In this document: positions 23,306 to 31,784 of the stretch, one piece after another | Layout: each line of letters begins with the position of its first letter | Position numbering within the stretch: the first letter of the stretch is position 1 | Assembly (NCBI GenBank): GCA_902769585.1 | Contig: CACXPT010000018.1 | Location: forward strand, 1 to 33,496 | DNA length: 33,496 nt | Source of the DNA: an uncultured bacterium | GTDB taxonomy: Bacteria > Verrucomicrobiota > Kiritimatiellia > RFP12 > UBA1067 | Reading direction: 5' to 3' | Notes under the pieces: generated by a model | Seen by the model: only the letters and a program-made list of their open reading frames with translations | The model's database searches: none | What the model was told of the DNA's origin: nothing | Made by a program: the position numbers and the translations under genes

Positions 23306-24047
23306 GGCCATCATAGAGGTCGAGCACGTGGACGCGGGATATCCCGGCGTAACAGTGCTGAAGGACGTTAGCTTCACCGTCAACCGCGGCGAGGTGTTCG
23401 TGCTGCTGGGCGGGTCGGGGTGCGGCAAGTCGACCATAATGAAGCATCTCATCGGACTCAATCCGGCCGTTGGCGGCACGATCCGCGTGGACGGGCTTGT
23501 GATGAATCGCGCGAACAGGCCGGCTATCCTGCGGAAGATAGGCGTAATGTATCAGAGCGGTGCGCTTTTCGGATCCATGACAGTGCTGGAGAACGTCATG
23601 CTGCCGCTTGAAGAGTTCACCAGGCTCCCGGCAGAGGCTAGGCGTACTCTTGCGCTGATGCAGCTGGATCTGGTCGGGCTAAAGGACGCGGCCGAGAAGA
23701 TGCCGGCAGACCTCTCCGGCGGCATGAAGAAGCGCGCCGCCATAGCGCGCGCGCTGGCGCTGGAGCCGTCGATTCTTTTTCTCGACGAGCCGAGCGCCGG
23801 TCTCGATCCCTTGACCTCGTCTGCGCTAGACGATCTGATCCTGCGCCTGCGCGACACGCGCGGCGTGACGTTCGTTGTCGTGACACACGAGCTCCCCAGC
23901 ATCTTCAAGATCGCCGACCGGTGCGCGATGTTCGATCGCGCCCGGCATGCGATGATTGCTCTCGGCCGTCCGACCGAGCTGCGCGACACGTCGGACGATG
24001 CGTTCGTCCGGGAGTTCTTCACACGTGGAGGTTCCAATGGCAAATGA
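23292..24047 (+). CDS. mlaF: ABC transporter ATPase for phospholipid transport (MlaF-like)
   Basis: A 251-residue ABC ATPase. Walker A is LGGSGCGKST (39-48), signature DLSGGMKKRAAIARALAL, Walker B PSILFLDEPSAGLDPL, and the switch histidine is in VVVTHELPS. The sequence style (YQSGALFGSMTVLENVMLPL, SGGMKKR) is that of MlaF/Ttg2A proteins, which power lipid movement between the membranes together with an MlaE permease and MlaD. ATG 23292 is chosen, with GGGAGAG just upstream; the frame is open earlier but that part lies inside the glycosyltransferase gene. It overlaps mlaD by 11 bases. No mlaE is present here. Confidence 0.88.
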   Translation: MPAGEAIIEVEHVDAGYPGVTVLKDVSFTVNRGEVFVLLGGSGCGKSTIMKHLIGLNPAVGGTIRVDGLVMNRANRPAILRKIGVMYQSGALFGSMTVLENVMLPLEEFTRLPAEARRTLALMQLDLVGLKDAAEKMPADLSGGMKKRAAIARALALEPSILFLDEPSAGLDPLTSSALDDLILRLRDTRGVTFVVVTHELPSIFKIADRCAMFDRARHAMIALGRPTELRDTSDDAFVREFFTRGGSNGK

Positions 24048-24813
24048 CAACCATGCAAATTATGCCAGGATAGGCGGTTTCATAATATTCGGTATCGTCC
24101 TGATCCTGATAACGCTCGCGTGGCTTGGCGGCGCAGGCGGGAAAAAGAACGAGTTCCTTGCGGAGACATTTTTCTCCAATGACGTCTCGGGGCTGGACGT
24201 CGGCAGTGCCGTCAACCTGCGCGGCGTGCGCGTCGGCTCGGTCAAGCGCATATCTTTCCTTGGTGCGGTGTACGACGTCGCATCGCATGAGGATAGGCGC
24301 AAGATTCACGTGCTGCTGGCGCTTGACAAGCGGCTGTTCCGCGTGAATCAGACCGAGAATCCGCAAAAGACGCTTGAAGGATTCGTGAGCCGCGGACTTC
24401 ACGCCACCGTGTCCTCATCAGGCGTTACAGGCCTTTCGCATATCGAGCTGAACTTTCCCAAGGGGAAGGTCGTGGACGAGAAGATCGCTTGGACGCCGGA
24501 GAACGTTACCATCCCTCCGGCACCTTCCATCCTTCAGAGCGCCGCCGACTCGGCAACGCAGATTCTCGACCAGATCAACCGCATGGACCTGTTGGCTGCA
24601 TGGACCAATATCGTAGGGACCCTTGAAAATGCCAACAGCACGCTCGCCTCGCTCGGAACGCTGCTCGAATCCAACGGCGGCAACGTCGGCGAGATACTGG
24701 ACAACCTCCGCGAGACGAGCGCATCCCTGCGCGACTTCGCGAACGACATCAAGTCCAATCCGTCGCTCCTTATCCGCTCGAACGATCCGGACCGTCTTCA
24801 GGAGACGCGCTGA
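24037..24813 (+). CDS. mlaD: MCE-domain lipid-transport protein (MlaD-like)
   Basis: A 258-residue protein with one N-terminal membrane segment (residues 11-30, IGGFIIFGIVLILITLAWLG) and one MCE domain (about 38-145). The domain contains FLAETFFSNDVSGLDVGSAV, NLRGVRVGSVKRISFLG and GLHATVSSSGVTGLSHIELN. A C-terminal helical part rich in Leu, Asn and Ser (ILDQINRMDLLAAWTNIVGT onward) follows. MlaD-type proteins form hexamers that carry phospholipids in the periplasm. ATG 24037 has GTGGAGG upstream and overlaps the mlaF end. It is the last gene of the GT-mlaF-mlaD run. Confidence 0.88.
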   Translation: MANDNHANYARIGGFIIFGIVLILITLAWLGGAGGKKNEFLAETFFSNDVSGLDVGSAVNLRGVRVGSVKRISFLGAVYDVASHEDRRKIHVLLALDKRLFRVNQTENPQKTLEGFVSRGLHATVSSSGVTGLSHIELNFPKGKVVDEKIAWTPENVTIPPAPSILQSAADSATQILDQINRMDLLAAWTNIVGTLENANSTLASLGTLLESNGGNVGEILDNLRETSASLRDFANDIKSNPSLLIRSNDPDRLQETR

Positions 24814-24831
24814 CCGCAGGCGGGCCATTTT

Positions 24832-24840
24832 TGCTATAAT
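24832..24840 (+). promoter_or_regulatory. Extended -10 of the aminotransferase, leaderless spacing
   Basis: TGC-TATAAT, then 6 bases (CTTCCC) and ATG 24847. No ribosome site fits in the gap. Confidence 0.75.
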
Positions 24841-24846
24841 CTTCCC

Positions 24847-26055
24847 ATGCAAACTGTAACAAATCAGATCAAGGAATCCATGGCAGGATCGTCATGGATA
24901 CGCAAGATGTTCGAGAAAGGCCTCGAGCTCAAGCGCCAGCACGGCGCAGACGCCGTGTGCGATTTTTCGCTTGGCAATCCGGACGTGCCTCCGCCCGCGA
25001 AGACGAAGGCCGCGCTGGAGGCGATCGCGGCCGAGGCCGTGAAGCCGCTAGGGTTGGGCTACTGCCCCAACGCCGGCATCCCCGCCGTGCGCGAGGCCAT
25101 TGCCGCCTATCTGGCACGCCAGCAGCAGGTGCCTGTCGCCGCGTCAAACGTGGTGATGACGGTTGGCGCCGCAGGTGCGCTCGTGAGCTTTTTCCGTGCC
25201 GTGATCGAGCCGGGCGACGAGGTGATATGCCCCTCGCCGTACTTCGTGGAGTACGGGAGCTACTGCGGTCACTTCGGCGGCGTGCTGAAACCGGTGCCGT
25301 CGGTCGCCGACGAGGGATTCCGTCCCGACATCGCCGCGATAGAGGCCGCGATCACGCCGAAGACGCGCGCTCTCCTAGTCAACTCGCCAAACAACCCCAC
25401 TGGCTGCATCTACTCCGCGGAAGACGTGCGCCAGCTCGCGGCACTTGTGGACAAGACGAACGCAGCACGCGGCGACAGCGGGCGTCCGCTATTCCTCCTC
25501 TCCGACGAGCCGTACCGCGCGTTCGCGTACGACGGCGCCACGGTGCCGCCCATGCTGCCGCTTACGCCTTATGCCGTGGTGCTGGGATCCTTCTCCAAGA
25601 CGCTCTCGCTCGCCGGCGAGCGAATCGGGTACGTGACCGTCAACCCGGCGATGCCGGACGGCGATACGCTCGTAAGCGCGGTCACGCTCACGAACCGCAC
25701 GCTCGGGTTCGTCAACGCGCCGGTGATCGGCCAGCGGCTCGCGACGGCGCTTCTCGACGAGACCGTCGATCTGGAGATATACGACCGCCGCCGCAAGCTG
25801 ATGGCGAAGGTCCTTTCGGACGCAGGCATCGAGTTCGTGATGCCGCGCGGGGCGTTCTACTTCTTCCCGAAGGCGCCGGGCGGCGACGACATCGCGTTCG
25901 TGGACGCGTTGCAGGACGAGCTGATCCTCGCGGTGCCTGGGCGCGGCTTCGGCATGGCAGGCTTCGTGCGTCTCTCCTGCAGCGTTGACGAGAAGATCAT
26001 CGCCCGTTCGGCGGAAGGCTTCAAGCGCGCGGTGCAGCGGCTCCGTCGTCCTTGA
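24847..26055 (+). CDS. PLP-dependent class I/II aminotransferase
   Basis: A 402-residue fold-type I aminotransferase related to aspartate/aromatic aminotransferases. Landmarks are FSLGNPDVPPP (substrate N-terminus), GLGYCPNAGIPAVREAIAAY, VGAAGALVSFFRAVIEPGDE, VNSPNNPTGCIYS, LLSDEPYRAFAY (PLP-binding Asp and Tyr), SFSKTLSLAGERIGY with Schiff-base Lys251, and VRLSCSVDE near the C-terminus. It transfers amino groups between an amino acid and 2-oxoglutarate or pyruvate; the exact substrate cannot be read. It is monocistronic and overlaps the convergent ABC gene by 35 bp. Confidence 0.9.
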   Translation: MQTVTNQIKESMAGSSWIRKMFEKGLELKRQHGADAVCDFSLGNPDVPPPAKTKAALEAIAAEAVKPLGLGYCPNAGIPAVREAIAAYLARQQQVPVAASNVVMTVGAAGALVSFFRAVIEPGDEVICPSPYFVEYGSYCGHFGGVLKPVPSVADEGFRPDIAAIEAAITPKTRALLVNSPNNPTGCIYSAEDVRQLAALVDKTNAARGDSGRPLFLLSDEPYRAFAYDGATVPPMLPLTPYAVVLGSFSKTLSLAGERIGYVTVNPAMPDGDTLVSAVTLTNRTLGFVNAPVIGQRLATALLDETVDLEIYDRRRKLMAKVLSDAGIEFVMPRGAFYFFPKAPGGDDIAFVDALQDELILAVPGRGFGMAGFVRLSCSVDEKIIARSAEGFKRAVQRLRRP

Positions 26056-26722
26056 CGAGGTGTCCGTCGCGCATCGCAAGGTGGCGCTTGGCGTAGGCGG
26101 CTATGTCGTCCTCGTGGGTCACCATCACGATGGTGATTCCCTCGCGCGACAGTTCAGTGAAGAGGTTCATAATCTCCACCGACGACTTGGTGTCCAGGTT
26201 GCCGGTGGGCTCGTCGGCGAAAAGGACCGGCGGTTCGTTCATGAGTGCACGCGCGATGGCGACGCGCTGCTGCTGGCCGCCAGACAGCTGGGCGGGAGTG
26301 TGCGTTCCGCGTCCGCCGAGCCCGACGCGCTCCAGCAGTTCCATGGCGCGTGCGCGGCGCGCGCGCCTGCCGAGGCGGTTGAGGTAGAAGTCGGGCAGCT
26401 CCACGTTCTCGATGGCGCTCGTGCGCGCGAGGAGGTTGAAGTTCTGAAACACGAACCCGAGCTTGCGGTTGCGGATGTGCGCAAGCTCCGTTGGAGTGCG
26501 GCGCGCCACCTCGATGCCGTCTAGCAGGTAGCTGCCGCTCGTGGGCGTGTCGAGGCAGCCGAGGATGTTGAGAAGGGTGGACTTCCCCGATCCCGACGCG
26601 CCCATGATCGCAACGAACTCGCCGGTGTCGATCGAAAGCGACACGCCATCCAGCGCCGCCACGGGCTCGTCGCCCACGGCGTATATCTTGCGGAGGTCGC
26701 GGATCTCTATCAGGTGTGCCAT
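26021..26722 (-). CDS. ABC transporter ATPase of the LolD/MacB type
   Basis: A 233-residue ATPase. Walker A is [15 protein letters not shown], the Q-loop is [20 protein letters not shown], signature [20 protein letters not shown], Walker [14 protein letters not shown], and the switch is in [31 protein letters not shown] and the [15 protein letters not shown] segment are typical of LolD/MacB/FtsE-like ATPases, which drive mechanotransmission of lipoproteins, peptides or drugs rather than classical import. The cognate permease is not in this window. It is leaderless from TGG-TAGAAT, 6 bases before ATG 26722. Confidence 0.88.
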   Translation of the reverse strand: MAHLIEIRDLRKIYAVGDEPVAALDGVSLSIDTGEFVAIMGASGSGKSTLLNILGCLDTPTSGSYLLDGIEVARRTPTELAHIRNRKLGFVFQNFNLLARTSAIENVELPDFYLNRLGRRARRARAMELLERVGLGGRGTHTPAQLSGGQQQRVAIARALMNEPPVLFADEPTGNLDTKSSVEIMNLFTELSREGITIVMVTHEDDIAAYAKRHLAMRDGHLVKDDGAAAPRA

Positions 26723-26728
26723 GCGGAG

Positions 26729-26737
26729 ATTCTACCA
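26729..26737 (-). promoter_or_regulatory. Extended -10 of the LolD/MacB-type gene, leaderless spacing
   Basis: Reverse strand TGG-TAGAAT, then 6 bases (CTCCGC) and ATG 26722; the box is identical to that of the agarase-like gene at 17034-17042. Confidence 0.7.
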
Positions 26738-26754
26738 AATCCTATTGCGGCCGC

Positions 26755-27459
26755 CTAGCGGGCCGCGGCCTTCTGGGACGCGAACACCTTCTTGAGTCCA
26801 GCACGGGCAAGGGCGCGGAGTTTCGCCAGATCGTCCTCGGTGAACGGCTCGCGCTCGGCCGTGCCCTGGAGTTCCACGTACCGGCCGTCTTCCGTCATGA
26901 CGACGTTGAGGTCCACGTCTGCGTGCGAGTCGAGCGCATAGTCGAGGTCGAGGGTGGGGATGCCGCCGCAGATGCCGACGGAGACGGCGGCGACCGCGTG
27001 GCGGATCGGGTCCTCGGCGAGCTGTCCGTCGCGCAGGAGCTTCCCGATGGCGTCGCGGAGCGCCACCATGCCGCCCGTGATGGAAGCGCAGCGCGTGCCG
27101 CCGTCCGCCTGGAGGACATCGCAGTCGATGGTGATCAGCCGCTCGCCGAGCTTCTCGAGATCCACCGCGGCGCGGAGGGATCGTCCGATAAGGCGAGATA
27201 TCTCGGAGCCTCGCGCGTCGGGCTTGAGTTTCTTGATGTCGCGCTCCTTGCGCTCCAGCGTGCTGCCGGGAAGCATCGAGTACTCTGCCGTCACCCATCC
27301 CTTGCCAGTGTCGCGCAGGAATGACGGCACCTTGTCGCTCACCGACGCGGTGCACAGCACCAACGTGTCTCCCCACTTGATTAGCACCGACCCTGCGGCG
27401 TACTTCGTGAAGTCGCGGACTATCTCGATCTTTCTCAGCTGGTTTCTCTTGCGTGACAT
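26755..27459 (-). CDS. rph: Ribonuclease PH
   Basis: A 234-residue phosphate-dependent 3'-exoribonuclease that trims tRNA precursors. Motifs are RKIEIVRDFTKYAAGSVLIK, GDTLVLCTASVSDKVPSFLR, GWVTAEYSMLPGST, RGSEISRLIGRSLRAAVDLE, ITIDCDVLQADGGTRCASIT and EDGRYVELQGTAEREPFT, matching the whole family length. Start ATG 27459 has a clear SD (AAGGAG in GCAAGGAGACATC) and a leader behind TGC-TATAAT. The stop is followed 32 bases later by the LolD-type start on the same strand, which has its own promoter. Confidence 0.95.
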   Translation of the reverse strand: MSRKRNQLRKIEIVRDFTKYAAGSVLIKWGDTLVLCTASVSDKVPSFLRDTGKGWVTAEYSMLPGSTLERKERDIKKLKPDARGSEISRLIGRSLRAAVDLEKLGERLITIDCDVLQADGGTRCASITGGMVALRDAIGKLLRDGQLAEDPIRHAVAAVSVGICGGIPTLDLDYALDSHADVDLNVVMTEDGRYVELQGTAEREPFTEDDLAKLRALARAGLKKVFASQKAAAR

Positions 27460-27481
27460 GATGTCTCCTTGCGTTGCGGAA

Positions 27482-27490
27482 ATTATAGCA
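27482..27490 (-). promoter_or_regulatory. Extended -10 of rph
   Basis: Reverse strand TGC-TATAAT, 22 bases before ATG 27459, leaving a short leader that contains the Shine-Dalgarno sequence. Confidence 0.7.
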
Positions 27491-27529
27491 TATCAGTTCG
27501 GTTACTTAACACCGGGGAGTCGGACTTTT

Positions 27530-27552
27530 TTGATACAGCTCATTGATACAGC
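27530..27552 (+). repeat. Two direct copies of TTGATACAGC
   Basis: TTGATACAGC at 27530-27539 and 27543-27552, offset by 13 bp, in the gap between rph and the AAA_14 gene. Possibly a regulator site; nothing else supports that. Confidence 0.4.
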
Positions 27553-27574
27553 CAGTGGGAAGTTGATGTGACTG

Positions 27575-27603
27575 TTGCACGATACCTCTGTTTCTGATAT
27601 TAT
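27575..27603 (+). promoter_or_regulatory. Promoter of the AAA_14 ATPase gene
   Basis: TTGCAC (27575-27580), 17-base spacer, extended -10 TGA-TATTAT (27595-27603). The leader of about 50 bases has AGGAAGG roughly 10 bases before ATG 27661. Confidence 0.6.
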
Positions 27604-27660
27604 ACTGGCGTTCGTCTAAAAAGAGAAATGGCAATCGCCTAATTAGGAAGGTGGCAGTAG

Positions 27661-28878
27661 ATGATTCTGGAAGCCGAGTTGGCCGCAATTGTGGCCAAGC
27701 AATGCGAGCAGGAGAAAAAGAAGTCTATCGGGCAGATACGTCCGTTGGACTTCAATAATGTTCTTCTTGATTCGCATGTCCTTGACATAACGGGTGTACG
27801 GCGCTGTGGAAAGTCCACGGTCTTGCGCCAGCGCATGAGAGGGGACGACACCCCATGGTTCTATGTGAATTTCGAATCGCCGCTTCTGACCCAATTTGAG
27901 ATGCGGGACACCATCCGTCTGGACTCGCTGATTGAGAAGTCGGGGGCTAGACGTCTGTTCTTTGATGAGATAGACCAGTTTCATGGTTGGGAGAAATACG
28001 TCAGGCAGAAGCTGGATGAAGGCTTCCATCTGCACATATCCGGTTCGAACGCATCCCTTCTTGAGGGCGAAATGGGTACAAAGCTGACGGGGCGGCATGT
28101 TTCCAAGGAGCTTTTCCCGTTCTCCTACCGGGAATATCTCGAGTTCGTCAGCGGGAAACCATGCGCCGAGAGTGTTGCCGCATACATGTACGACGGGGGA
28201 TTTCCGCGTTATCTCCAGACGCACGAAGAGATTGTCCTGCAGGAGCTGTTTGACGACATTGTGTATAGGGATGTAATCGTCCACAACAAAATCAGGGACA
28301 CGGCAGCAGTCCGCGAACTCACGGCCTATCTGGTAGAGAACGTAGGGTGCCGGTTTACCGCGTCAAAGATGCTGAAGCCGCTCAATGTGGCGAGCGCGTC
28401 CACGATCACGCAATGGTGCGAATGGCTTGAGAAGGCGTACCTCTTTTTCTTTGTTCCGATCTTCAGCGATTCGGAGAAGTCGCGTCTGCTCAATCCCAAG
28501 AAGGTCTATTGCGTTGACACCGGACTGGAGTACGCCGTGTCGTCTCGCCGGATACCGAATGACGGCGCACGCTTCGAGAATATGGTCTATCTTGCGTTGC
28601 GACGAAACAGTCGCGACATAAGCTATTTCGATGCGGATGGAGAATGCGACTTCATTGTGCGTGATCGCCATGCCGTTAAAATGGCGGTACAGGCCTGCAC
28701 GATGCTTACGGACGAGAATAAGGATCGCGAGATAGAAGGCCTTTGGGCGGCAATGGCGAAATGTTCGCTGAAGTCCGGCACGATTGTTACGGAGAATCAG
28801 CGTGACAGGCTAGTTTTCGGCAAACGCCGCATAGATGTTGTTCCGTTCTGGGAATGGTGCATGTCGTTGCCTCGGTAA
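27661..28878 (+). CDS. AAA_14/DUF4143 ATPase
   Basis: A 405-residue P-loop protein of the widespread AAA_14 plus DUF4143 family. Walker A is GVRRCGKS (45-52); Walker B is RLFFDEID (98-105); ISGSNASLLEGEMGTKLTGR is the sensor region, and the C-terminal DUF4143 part contains KVYCVDTGLEYAVSS and FENMVYLALRR, ending in a nuclease-like ISYFDADGECDFIVRDRHAV. Function is not established for the family; links to defence or stress have been proposed. Codon use is distinctly less GC-rich than in neighbouring genes, suggesting recent acquisition. It is monocistronic with its own promoter. Confidence 0.88.
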   Translation: MILEAELAAIVAKQCEQEKKKSIGQIRPLDFNNVLLDSHVLDITGVRRCGKSTVLRQRMRGDDTPWFYVNFESPLLTQFEMRDTIRLDSLIEKSGARRLFFDEIDQFHGWEKYVRQKLDEGFHLHISGSNASLLEGEMGTKLTGRHVSKELFPFSYREYLEFVSGKPCAESVAAYMYDGGFPRYLQTHEEIVLQELFDDIVYRDVIVHNKIRDTAAVRELTAYLVENVGCRFTASKMLKPLNVASASTITQWCEWLEKAYLFFFVPIFSDSEKSRLLNPKKVYCVDTGLEYAVSSRRIPNDGARFENMVYLALRRNSRDISYFDADGECDFIVRDRHAVKMAVQACTMLTDENKDREIEGLWAAMAKCSLKSGTIVTENQRDRLVFGKRRIDVVPFWEWCMSLPR

Positions 28879-28930
28879 TGAATTTCTTCCGCGAAGTGAT
28901 TTGCTCGCTAAAAGGCGAAAGGAACAAGTA

Positions 28931-31732
28931 ATGAAAGGCAACAGAATTGTCTGTGTGTTGGCTGTCGCCGGCATGGTGATGTCGGCGCTTGGTTTCTCGA
29001 AGGCGTTTGACCGCGTCGGCGACCGGTGGAGCTTCGATCTTCCGGCGGGAACCGACCCGATGGAGGCGCGGTTCACTACTCCATACAATCCCCAGCGCGT
29101 GGCGGAACTGCACCCCGGCGTCATCGTCGGCATTCCGGGCGTGGAAGGGCAGGCGTTCTGGTGCGCGCCAGGTACGTCGATCCGCCTGCCTTCCGCCATG
29201 ATCCTGCCACAGAAAGGCGATTTCACCTTCTGCTTCTACGCAGGGTTCCCGTTGCCGTTCACGGGCGGGCAGATGCTCGCGTACAACCCGAAGATGTCGG
29301 TGTTCCTCACGCCGGAGGGGAAGTTCGGGACCACGCTCGCCCGCACGACGCTGTCCGGCGGCGCGTCGGTGGCGGACGGTCGCTGGCACCATCTCGCGGT
29401 CGTGCGCCGGGGCGATGAGCTGTCGCTCTGGGTGGACGGCGCGCAGGTCGCCGCGAAGGCGTCCGTGAAGGACACGGTGTACGACCACATCGTGGGCCGG
29501 GTCGCGCAATGGATGCTCCTCTCGACGAACAACGCGAACCGCACGTTCCTCGACGAGGTGACGGCGTTCCGGGCGGCGCTGGAGCCGGACGACCTGCGGC
29601 AGCTGGCCGCGCGCGCGGCGGCGGCAAAGGCGCCGTGCGTGACGCCCGAGCAGGAACAGGCGGACGCCGCGCGTCGCCGCGCGTTCGATCCGCCGTTCGC
29701 GACGGAGGCGGAGTACACGCCGCTCACGATCGGGAAGGGCGAGCTGCGCACGTTCGCCGAGCAGCATGACGTCTTCGCGCTCGCGGTGCCGTGGTTCGAT
29801 CCGGCCGGACGCGACCTCATCTGCGAGGGTTCGATTTTCGGGAGCCGTCCGCTCCTCTACCGCTTCCTGCGGCTCAAGCGGGGCGTGCCCGTCTACGCCG
29901 AGGGCGTTCCGTACACGGGCATTAGCCCGCGCGGCACGTCGCCGTGGTACGGCAAGGACGGCGCGTTCGGCTTCTGCCGCGCCGAGACGCGGACGCTCGA
30001 CGACGGGAAGAAGGTGAACGAGCTGATCCGCTACCGTTTCGACCGCACGGCGCACGCGTTCGGTCCCGGTGAGACGGTGCTGGGGACCGACGGCAAGCCG
30101 TACCGACTGCCGGGCGGTCGCGTCATGTTCGCCGACCTGGACGGCGACGGCGTCGACGACCTCCTCTCGAAGCACCTGAACGTGGGGCGCGGTGCCACGA
30201 CTGGCTGCAACGACGGCTTCCCGTGGCCGGCGAAGGGGAATAGTCCGTGGACCGACGAGGAGACGCCCTACTCCGGCATCGGACGCGGCTATGACGTGTT
30301 CGGGAACTGGATGGGCACGGAGAACATCGCGGAGGTCCACTGGGCGAAGGGAACGGTCGCGGCGGACGGATCGCTCCGCTTCGGCGCGTCGCGTCCTGTG
30401 TACGTGGACATGCCTGACTTCCCGAGTGTGAAGCGCGTGCTGACGTGGAAGATGTACATGTCGATCATGGGCTCCGCCGTCATCGACGCGCCGTCCGGGC
30501 GACACCTCGTACTCTTCGGCGACATGAACCGCATCGCGTCGTTCCCGATTCGGCGCGTCAAAGACGGCGATGTCTACTGCGGCCTGCCGCAGCCGCTGCT
30601 CGCGAGCGGCTACACCACGCCGCACAACTACTGGATCCTGCACATCCAGGCGCTGGACTTCGACGGCGACGGACGTAAGGAACTGCTCCTCGACGGCAAC
30701 CCCGGAACAGTCGGCATCCTGAAGGGCGTCGAGCCGGGCACCTGGACCTCGGCGCGCGCGCTCATCCAAGGGGGCGCGATCTGCGGCGAGACGCTTTCAG
30801 CGCCGACCCGCTACGACTGGGACCACGACGGCAAGGCGGACATCATCCTCACGGACGCCTCCGGCTGGATGACCTTCTGGGGCGGCACGGACGATCCGCT
30901 CGTCTACAAGGGCGCGCGCGACTTCACCGTCGGCGGCAAGCCGTTCTGCCTGAAGGGCGGCGACAGCGGCTCGCTCCAGGGCAAGGTGGAGCGCGTGTGG
31001 GGCTACGTGAAGGTGATCGCCGGCACATGGGGCGGCGAGGACGCGATCATTACCTCCGACATCCGCGGCGACCTGCTCCTGCATCGGCGCGCGTCCGGCG
31101 GCGATCCGCTCGCGCTTGCACCCGCGCAGCCGTTTCGCAATCCCGACGGGCGTCCGTTCAAGGTCGCGTGGCGCAGCCGTCCGGACTTCGTCCCGGCAGG
31201 CTTCGCGGGCGTGCCGCACCAGTCGCTCCTGTTCATGGACGTTGACGGCGACGCCGCGCTCGCGATTCCTGAAGCAGACGGCTCGCTTGTGATCTCCGAG
31301 GTGCGTAAGCTGAGCTTCGCGGTCGGCTCGAACATCCGCCTCTGCGGCAAGAACGGACTCTGGGGACGTGGGCACCTTGAACTCGTGGACTGGGACGGTG
31401 ACGGCAAGGAGGACTTCATCTTCGGCACGAACCAGTCCTGCCAGAAATACTTCTGCAAGAAGCGCATCAAGTCTACCGCCACGCCCTTCCTCTACCGGAA
31501 CGTGGGCACGCGCGAGAAGCCGCGCTTCGCCGAGCCGGTGCCGTTCTGCCTGAAGAAGAGCGGCAACCGGCTTGCGTTCGGCAACCACAACGCGACGCCA
31601 TGGGTCACCGACCTTGACGGCGACGGCCGCCCCGACCTCCTCGTAAGCGCCGAGAACGGCAAGGTCTACGCCTTCCGCCACGATGAGATCTTCGCCGGGA
31701 ATCCGGTTGCACGTGAGATGTTCATAAAATAG
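28931..31732 (+). CDS. Secreted LamG plus FG-GAP/VCBS-repeat protein
   Basis: A 933-residue exported protein (signal peptide MKGNRIVCVLAVAGMVMSAL). Residues about 45-220 form a LamG domain (GDFTFCFYAGFPLPF, DGRWHHLAVVRRGDELSLWV, NRTFLDEVTAFRAAL). The rest is a beta-propeller-like series of FG-GAP/VCBS calcium-binding loops: DLDGDGVDDLL, DFDGDGRKELL, DWDHDGKADII, DVDGDAALAI, DWDGDGKEDFI, DLDGDGRPDLL. Such proteins bind or process polysaccharides or act as adhesins. ATG 28931 is used with AAAGGAAC upstream; the open frame before it falls in the AAA_14 gene and has no signal peptide. It lies ahead of the FAD oxidoreductase and MFS genes, which have their own promoter. Confidence 0.85.
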   Translation: MKGNRIVCVLAVAGMVMSALGFSKAFDRVGDRWSFDLPAGTDPMEARFTTPYNPQRVAELHPGVIVGIPGVEGQAFWCAPGTSIRLPSAMILPQKGDFTFCFYAGFPLPFTGGQMLAYNPKMSVFLTPEGKFGTTLARTTLSGGASVADGRWHHLAVVRRGDELSLWVDGAQVAAKASVKDTVYDHIVGRVAQWMLLSTNNANRTFLDEVTAFRAALEPDDLRQLAARAAAAKAPCVTPEQEQADAARRRAFDPPFATEAEYTPLTIGKGELRTFAEQHDVFALAVPWFDPAGRDLICEGSIFGSRPLLYRFLRLKRGVPVYAEGVPYTGISPRGTSPWYGKDGAFGFCRAETRTLDDGKKVNELIRYRFDRTAHAFGPGETVLGTDGKPYRLPGGRVMFADLDGDGVDDLLSKHLNVGRGATTGCNDGFPWPAKGNSPWTDEETPYSGIGRGYDVFGNWMGTENIAEVHWAKGTVAADGSLRFGASRPVYVDMPDFPSVKRVLTWKMYMSIMGSAVIDAPSGRHLVLFGDMNRIASFPIRRVKDGDVYCGLPQPLLASGYTTPHNYWILHIQALDFDGDGRKELLLDGNPGTVGILKGVEPGTWTSARALIQGGAICGETLSAPTRYDWDHDGKADIILTDASGWMTFWGGTDDPLVYKGARDFTVGGKPFCLKGGDSGSLQGKVERVWGYVKVIAGTWGGEDAIITSDIRGDLLLHRRASGGDPLALAPAQPFRNPDGRPFKVAWRSRPDFVPAGFAGVPHQSLLFMDVDGDAALAIPEADGSLVISEVRKLSFAVGSNIRLCGKNGLWGRGHLELVDWDGDGKEDFIFGTNQSCQKYFCKKRIKSTATPFLYRNVGTREKPRFAEPVPFCLKKSGNRLAFGNHNATPWVTDLDGDGRPDLLVSAENGKVYAFRHDEIFAGNPVAREMFIK

Positions 31733-31769
31733 TTGAATTGAATTTTGTACGATTTCTCGTCATGGGATA

Positions 31770-31778
31770 TGATAAACT
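31770..31778 (+). promoter_or_regulatory. Possible extended -10 of the FAD oxidoreductase gene
   Basis: TGA-TAAACT, then 6 bases (GCCTGC) and ATG 31785. The hexamer is a poor match, but the spacing is the same as for the other leaderless genes; TATGAT at 31768-31773 is an alternative. Confidence 0.45.
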
Positions 31779-31784
31779 GCCTGC

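Noticed and set aside
27530..27552. Iteron origin from TTGATACAGC repeats
   Set aside because: Only two copies, no AT-rich unwinding region or replication gene next to them.
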